Origin: Brevibacillus porteri
GTDB taxonomy: Bacteria > Bacillota > Bacilli > Brevibacillales > Brevibacillaceae
DNA length: 64,000 nt
Reading direction: 5' to 3'
NCBI RefSeq assembly: GCF_003013475.1
Contig: NZ_PXZO01000064.1
Location: forward strand, 62,001-126,000
Of the stretch, positions 57,604-64,000 are shown piece after piece. The translations under genes and the position numbers were made by a program. The notes beneath the pieces were generated by a model. That model did no database searches, had not been told where the DNA came from, and saw only the letters and a list, made by a program, of their open reading frames with translations. Positions within the stretch are counted from its first letter, which is position 1, and each line of letters starts with the position of its first letter.

Positions 57604-58245
57604 GTGACGCACTATGCCATGATGGTCAATCTAGAAAACAAGCGTTGCTTGGTGGTCGGTGGCGGGCAGGTAGCCGAGCGGAAAATCGGCAGTCTGCTTG
57701 CTGCTGGTGCGGATGTCACCGTTGTGAGTCCCTCCTGTACGGCAACCATCCTTGAATGGGCACACGCTAAGAAGCTGATGGTAGCACTGCGACCCTTTAC
57801 CCCACAGGACGTAGAGGAGGCAGTGCTCATTATCGCGGCGACGAGTGATCCCGCCGTCAATCTGGCTGTATACGAAGCGTGCCGTCCGCAGCAGTGGATC
57901 AATATCGTTGATCGCCCAGACCTCTGTTCTTTTACCGTTCCATCCGTCGTAGCACGTGGAGACTTGCAGATTGCTATCTCTACGGGTGGGAACAACCCAG
58001 GTCTGGCAAAGAAAATGCGCCGTCAGCTCGAAGAGTGGGTGGGACCAGAATACGAGGACTACACGCTTTTTCTCGGCAGCATGAGAAGACAAGTACTCTC
58101 GCTGGCGGTGAGCGAAGCGGACAAACGGGCAATCTTGGCAGAGCTTTTGGACGACCGATTTTTACAATGGACCAAAAACGGCGAAACCGACCGAAGGGAT
58201 CGGGAGGCAGAAGCGCTGCTTAACAAAAGACTAGATCAACGCTGA
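57604..58245 (+). CDS. sirC: Precorrin-2 dehydrogenase
   Basis: The 213-residue NAD-dependent enzyme oxidises precorrin-2 to sirohydrochlorin, the substrate of CbiX. The N-terminal Rossmann motif CLVVGGGQVAERKIGSLLAAGADVTVVSP is read across residues 15-43 and is typical of the N-terminal part of CysG, Met8 and SirC. IIAATSDPAVN and STGGNNPGLAKKMRRQLE follow. No separate ferrochelatase gene adjoins it. The start is GTG 57604 behind GGGGAGGG. It is the last gene of the operon, followed by a strong terminator. Confidence 0.94.
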   Translation: MTHYAMMVNLENKRCLVVGGGQVAERKIGSLLAAGADVTVVSPSCTATILEWAHAKKLMVALRPFTPQDVEEAVLIIAATSDPAVNLAVYEACRPQQWINIVDRPDLCSFTVPSVVARGDLQIAISTGGNNPGLAKKMRRQLEEWVGPEYEDYTLFLGSMRRQVLSLAVSEADKRAILAELLDDRFLQWTKNGETDRRDREAEALLNKRLDQR

Positions 58246-58255
58246 AAATAGGATG

Positions 58256-58288
58256 GCTCTCACTAAGCTACTTGGTGGGAGCTTTTTT
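58256..58288 (+). terminator. Terminator of the cobalamin operon
   Basis: GCTCTCACTAAG pairs with CTTGGTGGGAGC (two G-T pairs) around a 3-base loop and is followed by TTTTTT. It also lies at the end of the convergent acetyltransferase gene. Confidence 0.92.
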
Positions 58289-59066
58289 AGTTCTTTAGCC
58301 AGATCATTTCCAAATGCCTCACGACCTCTTGAAAGCCGAGCTTGCTATACATTTCTTGCGGCGTATCATCTGCATAGGTCGTCAAGTACATATGGGTGGC
58401 GCCGAGTTTTTTGGCGTCCTGCATCATGACCCGGATGATTTCCGTGCCGAATCCTCTACGCTGCCAGTCATCCAGTATAAAAAATTCCTCCATTCGAACG
58501 AGCTCCTTGTAAAGATGCCATTCACATGCACCGACCGGCTCCTGATCGACAAAGCATACATACGGTATGATCTCGCCGTTTTCATAAATCTCTTTTTTCC
58601 GGTTCGCTTTTCGGACAGCAAAATCAGGATTGATCGTGACGGAATCACTAGTAGTAAGACAGCGAATGCCTGCTTCCATGACTTCGATTGAATCCCCACG
58701 TAAAACGGAGCATTGTGGATTCGGCGCCAGTTTATCGGCAACATCCAGCGGTGTAAGCATGTACAGCATCGTATTTACTTCAAACCCAAGCTGAGTGGCA
58801 AAAGACACGAACTCTTCTGAAAAAGGTAACGACGGGTGTAGTTCCAGCTTCAAGTGGCCGAGCTGCTGGTCTTTGGCATGTCTTAGCTCTTGCTCAATGT
58901 AAGCTCGTAGCCAGTCTTGCGTGGGAATCGACATAATTTCTGTATAATTATGGCTATACATGTCTGGGACCGATTCATCGCGATATACGCGCACTTGTGG
59001 ATGCTCTGTTCGCGTAGAAAAAGCAAGGGCATAGCGCTCCTGCAAAGTAAAAATATTCGTGAGCAT
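58287..59066 (-). CDS. GNAT family N-acetyltransferase, two-domain
   Basis: A protein of about 259 residues. The C-terminal half (about 115-255) is a GNAT domain with the acetyl-CoA motif ILDDWQRRGFGTEIIRVMM (about 200-218) and the final YSKLGFQEV. The N-terminal half looks like a degenerate second GNAT-like domain with no clear acetyl-CoA loop. The substrate is unknown. I prefer ATG 59066, with GGGGAATAAAGGA upstream; ATG 59081 lies only two bases after AGGA. It is a single leftward gene, convergent with the cobalamin operon. Confidence 0.83.
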   Translation of the reverse strand: MLTNIFTLQERYALAFSTRTEHPQVRVYRDESVPDMYSHNYTEIMSIPTQDWLRAYIEQELRHAKDQQLGHLKLELHPSLPFSEEFVSFATQLGFEVNTMLYMLTPLDVADKLAPNPQCSVLRGDSIEVMEAGIRCLTTSDSVTINPDFAVRKANRKKEIYENGEIIPYVCFVDQEPVGACEWHLYKELVRMEEFFILDDWQRRGFGTEIIRVMMQDAKKLGATHMYLTTYADDTPQEMYSKLGFQEVVRHLEMIWLKN

Positions 59067-59156
59067 TCCTTTATTCCCCATTTCCTGATATGGTGATAAT
59101 TGTTTGGATACTTGTCTTCCTTAGAGTAAGACATTTTCTAGAAGGAGGAAACGAAA

Positions 59157-59852
59157 ATGTCCGATGCTTTTCAAATGGGTCCCTTTTTGTTGAAAATGAG
59201 CATGCTGGCGGTCATTGTTTCGCTTTCGCTCGGCTTTGTGGCCATTTCCGCTCAGCTTACACATAACCGAAAAATGAAATCAGCCATTATTGAGCTGTTG
59301 AGTAATGCGCTGGTGCTGGCATTTCTCGTTTGGAAGTTCAGCTACGTCCTGTTTCATTTTTCAAAAGTGGTGGAAAATCCCTCGTCCATTCTTTATTTTT
59401 CAGGGGGAGAAAACGGAGCCATGCTGGCAGTCATGGCAGTTGTCATCTACCTCACCAAGACGGTACGCAAAAAAGCGATTCCTGTTCATTTCGTCGCCTT
59501 GGGAATGGCGACAGGTTTTCTTGCTGCAACTAGTGTTTACCAGCTGCTCACGGTCGTGTTAGAACAGAGCAGCATGTGGTATCACGTACAACAGGTCGCG
59601 ATATGCGCCTTCTTTCTTTGGTGGCTGCATCGGGCAAAGGAAGGACTCATTCATCTTGTGGCTTGGCTTGCACCCGTGATGTGGTTTGCCATTAGCCAAG
59701 TCTATGTGCACTTTTTTGTTCCGAATCGAGAATCTATGTTTGCAGGACTTTCCGGCTATCAGCTCATGTACTATGCATTCGCACTCTTGCTGCTCTTTTT
59801 GTCCAGACGAGTGAAGCCGATAGGGGGAACGACCGATGAAGAAATATCATAA
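59157..59852 (+). CDS. Polytopic membrane protein upstream of a TlpA-like thioredoxin
   Basis: The 231-residue protein has about seven membrane helices and no recognised family. Helix spacing and the paired loops (KTVRKKAIP, RAKEGLIH) do not match CcdA, which has conserved cysteines that are absent here. ATG 59157 has AGGAGGAAAC upstream. The gene overlaps the downstream thioredoxin-like gene by 17 bp, so the two products are probably made together and may interact. Its role in thiol redox chemistry outside the membrane is inferred only from that partner. Confidence 0.75.
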   Translation: MSDAFQMGPFLLKMSMLAVIVSLSLGFVAISAQLTHNRKMKSAIIELLSNALVLAFLVWKFSYVLFHFSKVVENPSSILYFSGGENGAMLAVMAVVIYLTKTVRKKAIPVHFVALGMATGFLAATSVYQLLTVVLEQSSMWYHVQQVAICAFFLWWLHRAKEGLIHLVAWLAPVMWFAISQVYVHFFVPNRESMFAGLSGYQLMYYAFALLLLFLSRRVKPIGGTTDEEIS

Positions 59853-60396
59853 TGCATGGGCGATCGTCGTACTCTTGGGGCTATTGGGATGGGGCATTTT
59901 TGATGCGGAATTCTTGAACAGGCAGGAGCCCATCGCTTCATCTGGAGAGCATGGCAACGGGCAGATTGGGATTGAAAAAGGAAATACCGCTCCGGATTTT
60001 GAACTGCAGCAGGTAGGTGGCGGTACGGTCAAGCTGTCCGATTTACGGGGGAAAAAAGTTATTCTCAATCTGTGGGCGACGTGGTGTCCTCCTTGCCGTG
60101 CAGAAATGCCGGACATGCAGCGTTACTACGAAGAGAATAAGGAACAAGGCGTAGTTATTCTCGGGGTCAATTTGACTGATACGGAGACGAGCCCGGAAGC
60201 GGTAGCGGATTTTGTGAAGCTGTATGGCATTACCTTTCCAATCTTGCTCGATCCCGAGAAAGAAGTGGCGAATGTGTACAAAGCCATTTCGATTCCGACC
60301 AGCTACATCATTGATTCGAACGGCGTGGTCCAGAATAAATACATCGGCCCGATGAGTGAAGAAATAATGGAGAACATGTTGTCTGCGATCAAATAG
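59836..60396 (+). CDS. TlpA/ResA-like membrane-anchored thioredoxin
   Basis: The 186-residue thiol-disulfide oxidoreductase is tethered by an N-terminal helix (residues 8-25). The active site is W83-C84-PP-C87 in NLWATWCPPCRAEMP, the segment TAPDFELQQVGGG before it is typical of TlpA/ResA, and the cis-proline loop SIPTSYIID is near 155. Such proteins reduce apocytochromes or other exported thiols. The CPPC dipeptide points to a TlpA/SCO-type role. It starts within the upstream membrane protein gene with GGGGGAACG as a modest ribosome site. Confidence 0.9.
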   Translation: MKKYHNAWAIVVLLGLLGWGIFDAEFLNRQEPIASSGEHGNGQIGIEKGNTAPDFELQQVGGGTVKLSDLRGKKVILNLWATWCPPCRAEMPDMQRYYEENKEQGVVILGVNLTDTETSPEAVADFVKLYGITFPILLDPEKEVANVYKAISIPTSYIIDSNGVVQNKYIGPMSEEIMENMLSAIK

Positions 60397-60400
60397 AAAA

Positions 60401-60428
60401 ACCGACAGCAGGCATATCTGCTGTCGGT
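60401..60428. terminator. Bidirectional terminator between tlpA-like gene and khtU
   Basis: ACCGACAGCAG pairs perfectly with CTGCTGTCGGT around a 6-base loop, 4 bases after the rightward stop and 16 bp from the leftward stop. AAAA precedes it for the leftward transcript. Confidence 0.85.
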
Positions 60429-60444
60429 AGTCATGTCTCTCCTA

Positions 60445-61683
60445 TTATCCAGCGTCTGCTTTGTTATCTGGTTCTTTGAGTGGTGCCTTTCGATCCAGAC
60501 GAAACACAGCATTGAGCAACTTGTAAATGTGCTTGGATTCCTTGGTCAACAATGGACCTAAAATGGCGAGAATCAAAACGTAAAGAGCCGCAAATGGCTG
60601 CAAAATTTCCATGAGTGCGCCCGCTTTTCCGAGATTAGCCATGATAATGGAGAACTCACCGCGAGAGACGATGGTTAGTCCAATATTGGTAGAAGCCTTG
60701 GGAGACAATCCGGCACTGCGTCCAGCCAAAAGTCCGGCTACGACGTTACCGAAAAGGGTGATGGCGACTGCCGCAATGGACAACCATACGGCTCCACCCA
60801 GCTCCAATGGATCAATTGTCAAACCGAAGCTGAAGAAGAACATGGCTCCGAAGAAGTCACGAAACGGCAAGATGAGATGCTCGATGCGCTTCATGTGTTG
60901 TGTTTCTGCCAAGACGAGACCTACGAGTAAAGCTCCGATGGCTTCGGCAACATGGATCGTTTCGGAAAAACCCGCAATCAGAAACAGAGCGGCAAACACC
61001 GTAATCATAAACACTTCGTTTGATTTGATGTTCAATGCCCGATTCAGGAAAGGTACGAGTTTGCGGCCTACGATAATGAGGAGGAGCATGTAGCCGAGTG
61101 CAATCAATGCGGATGAGAGTACGCCAGCAAGAGAGGTTGCACCGCTTAGCACCAAGCCGGACACGATCGAGATATAGACGGCCAAGAATATGTCTTCGAA
61201 CATGATGATCCCCAAGATCATCTCTGTTTCGCGATTTGCTGTACGTTTGAGATCCACCAGTACTTTTGCCACAATGGCACTGGAGGAAATAGTGGTAATA
61301 CCGGCGATAATCAATACCTCTTTGAGAGGGAAGCCAGCGGCCCAACCAAATACGAGGCCGAGGGTAAAGTTAATCACGATGTAGATCGTACCGCCTACGG
61401 CAATGGATCGACCAGCCTTGATCAGACGACCTACCGAAAATTCCAGTCCGAGGTAAAACAACAGGAAGAGTACGCCAAGTCTGCCCATAAATTCGATGAG
61501 CGGGGCGCTTTCAATAAAGCGGAGATCAAACAAGCCGATGTCGGGAGCGTGTGGACCCACGATCATCCCGACGAGAATGTAGAAGGGTACGATGGAGAAT
61601 TTTAACTTCATGGAGAGGAACCCCGCAATTGCTATGAGTGCGAGGGCAAGACCGACTTCAAAAACGATGTGCTCCAATATCAC
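60445..61683 (-). CDS. khtU: K+/H+ antiporter subunit (CPA2 family)
   Basis: The 412-residue antiporter has about 12 membrane helices of the Kef/CPA2 type. Recognisable parts are the [20 protein letters not shown] helix, a [17 protein letters not shown] segment, [11 protein letters not shown], and the [16 protein letters not shown] region. Unlike KefB it lacks a cytoplasmic nucleotide-binding domain. The regulatory function is supplied by the separate KhtT encoded upstream, with which it overlaps by 4 bp. In B. subtilis KhtTU exports potassium and is controlled by c-di-AMP and pH. The short tail ([15 protein letters not shown]) is polar. Confidence 0.92.
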   Translation of the reverse strand: MILEHIVFEVGLALALIAIAGFLSMKLKFSIVPFYILVGMIVGPHAPDIGLFDLRFIESAPLIEFMGRLGVLFLLFYLGLEFSVGRLIKAGRSIAVGGTIYIVINFTLGLVFGWAAGFPLKEVLIIAGITTISSSAIVAKVLVDLKRTANRETEMILGIIMFEDIFLAVYISIVSGLVLSGATSLAGVLSSALIALGYMLLLIIVGRKLVPFLNRALNIKSNEVFMITVFAALFLIAGFSETIHVAEAIGALLVGLVLAETQHMKRIEHLILPFRDFFGAMFFFSFGLTIDPLELGGAVWLSIAAVAITLFGNVVAGLLAGRSAGLSPKASTNIGLTIVSRGEFSIIMANLGKAGALMEILQPFAALYVLILAILGPLLTKESKHIYKLLNAVFRLDRKAPLKEPDNKADAG

Positions 61684-62177
61684 TCACCTCCGTTGCTGAG
61701 AATAGTCTTGAGAGCCTTCACCTGCTTCCGTTCACCTGCAACGACCAACGTAGATCCTGTACAAAGGACATACTCGGGGCCGGGATTAATCGTTTGTTTA
61801 TGGTCTTTTTCGATAACAGCGATGATGGTAGCGCCTGTTTCTTGACGAATGTTGAGTTCCCCAATCGTCTTGCCAATGGCAGGAGCGTTCGATTCAATTT
61901 TGTACCATTCGATCATGAGTTTGTCTAACGCAACCTCGACTGTTTCCAGTGCAGATGGTTTGTACGTCAAGCCGCCTACGATGGCAGCAATTTGTCTCGC
62001 CTCATCATCGTCAAGGGTAACCATGGATATTGTTTCGTCCATATCATCACGCTCAAAGTGATACATTTCCCGGCGGCCGTCATCGTGAATGACGATAACC
62101 AGCTTGTCGCCACTTCTGGTTTCGACCTGGTACTTCCTACCGATTCCTGGTAAATCGGATTCTCGAATAGAGAACAT
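61680..62177 (-). CDS. khtT: KhtT regulatory subunit of the K+/H+ antiporter
   Basis: The 165-residue soluble protein opens with [34 protein letters not shown], read over residues 4-37, which is typical of KhtT. It ends in a TrkA_C (RCK-C) domain (about residues 90-160) with [26 protein letters not shown] domains of KhtT bind c-di-AMP in B. subtilis. ATG 62177 has a perfect AGGAGGATCT site on the minus strand. The ATGA overlap with khtU shows translational coupling. Confidence 0.92.
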   Translation of the reverse strand: MFSIRESDLPGIGRKYQVETRSGDKLVIVIHDDGRREMYHFERDDMDETISMVTLDDDEARQIAAIVGGLTYKPSALETVEVALDKLMIEWYKIESNAPAIGKTIGELNIRQETGATIIAVIEKDHKQTINPGPEYVLCTGSTLVVAGERKQVKALKTILSNGGE

Positions 62178-62502
62178 ATAAGATCCTCCTTTGCGCAAAA
62201 CACTGTATTGGCATAGATAGCTGCTCTTTTTTTCAGTGAGCAACAAGTCGTCAATAATTATTTGGAATTATATCCATTCCGGTGATATTTTAGTAATAAT
62301 CCCCCCTGTTATGCGGATTATTGTCGACATTCATACCTACATCCACTATTATACACGAAATGACGTCATTTTCCTTTAAAATGAAACAATTTCATTAAAA
62401 AATGACACACTTATAAACAGACAGGAATATTAACTTTCCTCTAAAACAAGATCACTCCTCATGAGTGAGCTTCGATAGAGGTTATTTTAAGGATGATGAA
62501 AC
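62178..62502. promoter_or_regulatory. AT-rich divergent gap with palindromes
   Basis: No gene fits this 325-bp gap between leftward khtTU and the rightward small protein gene. It holds a 14-bp perfect palindrome AAATGACGTCATTT (62358-62371) and, close by, AATGAAACAATTTCATT (62380-62396), another near-perfect inverted repeat. Either may be an operator for khtTU or the small gene. No c-di-AMP or K+-type riboswitch signature was recognised. Confidence 0.4.
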
Positions 62503-62757
62503 ATGGCGAACAAACAGTATCGATTAACAGAAGCTGAATGGGTCTTTATTCAAGACATGCGGTCCATGGATATGGATGAGCTATTAGACATCGTGATCGC
62601 ATTGCGCAATGAGGTAAAGGAACTGGAGAAAAAGGCGGAGCTGATTAGAGAGCGCGAGAAAGAGGGCTGGCAGGAGGAGTATCAGGCAGCACAGAAGCGA
62701 ATTAATCACCTGCGCCAATTCGAGGTTGAGCTTCGTAAGACATGGCCAAATGACTAA
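62503..62757 (+). CDS. Small coiled-coil hypothetical protein
   Basis: An 84-residue soluble, highly charged protein. Residues ~30-75 are predicted to form a coiled coil (ALRNEVKELEKKAELIREREKEG and a following charged helix), preceded by a short TEAEWVFIQDM segment. No family is recognised. Its ATG is preceded by an AAGGATGATGAAAC region, a moderate ribosome site. It is followed within 4 bp by a strong terminator, which supports a real single-gene transcript. Confidence 0.6.
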   Translation: MANKQYRLTEAEWVFIQDMRSMDMDELLDIVIALRNEVKELEKKAELIREREKEGWQEEYQAAQKRINHLRQFEVELRKTWPND

Positions 62758-62760
62758 AGC

Positions 62761-62798
62761 AAAAAGAGGTTCTCTCTGAAGTAGGAGAACCTCTTTTT
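62761..62798. terminator. Bidirectional terminator between the small gene and dctA
   Basis: AAAAAGAGGTTCTC pairs perfectly with GAGAACCTCTTTTT, with A-run and T-run at the two sides, 9 bp from the dctA stop. Confidence 0.92.
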
Positions 62799-62806
62799 TA
62801 TATGGA

Positions 62807-64000
62807 CTAGGCCGTGATCGGTTTTGCTTCTGAATCGTTGTCCGACTCGATGGCGGTTTCGTCTGTTTGTTGGACGCGTCCCGGATGGAACTCATTTTCA
62901 TGCTTGGCTATGACCACGGTAGCTACGCCATTTCCGATCAGATTCGTAATGGCACGAGCCTCTGACATGAAGCGGTCAACGCCGAGCAAGAGGGCAATGC
63001 CTTCGACCGGAATGACAGGGAAGGCTGCCAAGGTAGCGGCGAGTGTAATGAAACCAGAACCTGTTACACCGGCAGCCCCTTTTGACGTAATCATCAGGAT
63101 TCCTAAAAGAGTGACCTGTTCCCAGAAGCTGAGCTCGATGCCATATGCCTGGGCGATAAAAATGGCAGCCATAGATAAATAGATGGAGGTACCATCCAGG
63201 TTAAACGAGTAGCCCGTCGGCACGACCAGACCGACAACGGATTTGGAGCAGCCGTACTTCTCCAGCCGATCCATCATTCTCGGAAGAGCAGACTCTGAGG
63301 AGGAGGTGCCAAGCACGAGCAGGATTTCCTCTCGAATGTATTTGATAAACGCGAAGATGCTGAATTTGTAGTAGCGCGCGATCCCGCCCAGTATGAGAAT
63401 AATGAACAAAAACATCGTGATGTAGACAGCCGTCATCAAAAGGCCCAGTCTGGTCAGCGAACCGATGCCGAATTTGCCAATCGTGTACGCCATTGCGCCA
63501 AATGCAGCTAGCGGAGAAACCTTCATGATCATGTTGACGACACCAAAAAATCCGTGTGCCAGCTTATCAAACAGCTTGATGACAGGCTGGGACGCTTGCC
63601 CCATGGCAGCGAGTGAGAGACCAAACAGGACAGCGAAGAACAGAATAGGCAACAGCTCGCCTTTTGCCATAGCCCCGACGACATTTTCGGGGATGATCCC
63701 CGTAATAAAATCAATAAAACCGTTGTTACTCTGAGCAGCAGCCTCCGTGTACTTGGAGACGTCCCCGCTGGTCAGACCCGTTTTGTCAAAGCCTACCCCA
63801 GGCTTGATCAGGTTGACAACCAACAGTCCGATCGCCAATGCGATTGTGGTAACGATTTCAAAATAGAGCAGTGCTTTTCCGCCGATCTTTCCGACCTTTT
63901 TCATGTCTCCCATACTGGCGATTCCATTTACGACAGTGAAGAAGACAATCGGTGGGATGACCATTTTGATCAGTTTGACAAAAATATCGGCCAACACCTT
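62807..64000 (-). CDS. dctA: C4-dicarboxylate:cation symporter, N-terminus cut by the window edge
   Basis: 398 codons of a DAACS-family transporter for succinate, fumarate, malate or similar acids. The frame stays open to the right edge, and comparison with the usual start of DctA suggests about 40 residues are missing. Motifs of the transport core are complete: [52 protein letters not shown] and [20 protein letters not shown]. The sequence is nearer DctA than GltP because of the SFNLDG and SSSESAL context. It has about eight helices. The C-terminal tail is polar and acidic. Confidence 0.92.
   Translation of the reverse strand, partial: KVLADIFVKLIKMVIPPIVFFTVVNGIASMGDMKKVGKIGGKALLYFEIVTTIALAIGLLVVNLIKPGVGFDKTGLTSGDVSKYTEAAAQSNNGFIDFITGIIPENVVGAMAKGELLPILFFAVLFGLSLAAMGQASQPVIKLFDKLAHGFFGVVNMIMKVSPLAAFGAMAYTIGKFGIGSLTRLGLLMTAVYITMFLFIILILGGIARYYKFSIFAFIKYIREEILLVLGTSSSESALPRMMDRLEKYGCSKSVVGLVVPTGYSFNLDGTSIYLSMAAIFIAQAYGIELSFWEQVTLLGILMITSKGAAGVTGSGFITLAATLAAFPVIPVEGIALLLGVDRFMSEARAITNLIGNGVATVVIAKHENEFHPGRVQQTDETAIESDNDSEAKPITA

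Overview
The window looks like chromosome of a low/mid-GC aerobic, spore-forming Gram-positive of the Brevibacillus/Paenibacillaceae type. This is inferred from gene content: a Qox-type quinol oxidase, Bacillales-type glnQHMP with GlnK/GlnL, KhtTU, the CbiH60-type fused C17-methyltransferase and a long CbiX, as known from Bacillus megaterium. Strong AGGAGG ribosome binding sites, TTG/GTG starts and hairpin-plus-T terminators also fit. No rRNA, tRNA, CRISPR array, transposase or integrase was seen.

Layout. 1-1285: end of a qoxB-C-D quinol oxidase operon. 1464-3515: an acetyltransferase, then a leftward pair of an AT-rich secreted protein and a small acidic partner, arranged like a toxin and immunity protein. 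3706-10202: a short FAD oxidoreductase, then a roughly 5.1 kb beta-lactam resistance block (blaR1, blaI, class A beta-lactamase, FHA/winged-helix regulator, subclass B1 metallo-beta-lactamase). An exact 27-bp direct repeat flanks this block, and three BlaI-type operators sit at the promoter of the beta-lactamase genes. 10314-17534: a DHA2 efflux pump with a PadR regulator, small DUF proteins, an ADP-ribosylglycohydrolase, and an ECF sigma/anti-sigma pair. 17723-23018: glnQHMP glutamine uptake followed by the GlnK/GlnL two-component system. 23073-26611: leftward nosD-L-Y-F genes with no nosZ in view. 26859-32860: a YerD-like glutamate-synthase-family protein, a 2-Cys peroxiredoxin, a membrane protein and a large TerD-like protein. 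Two near-identical structured RNA elements lie in this stretch.

33074-37843 holds an unusual five-gene rightward cluster. It has two paralogous E1/ThiF-like adenylating enzymes, a DUF441 membrane protein, a lipoprotein alpha/beta hydrolase, and an isopropylmalate/homocitrate-synthase-like enzyme fused to a C-terminal cupin. I know of no described pathway with this set. It and the beta-lactam block are the best candidates for an undescribed system.

38630-58288: a VanX-type dipeptidase (leftward), then a cobalamin riboswitch with a terminator controlling a 20-gene, ~19 kb anaerobic-type cobalamin operon (btuR to sirC). Most genes overlap by 1-4 bases. The operon covers uroporphyrinogen III to adenosylcobalamin, but no cobalt transporter or bluB is in the window. 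58287-64000: an acetyltransferase, a membrane protein with a TlpA/ResA-like thioredoxin, the KhtTU K+/H+ antiporter, a small coiled-coil protein, and dctA truncated by the right edge.

All family calls come from reading motifs by eye. No database search was possible.
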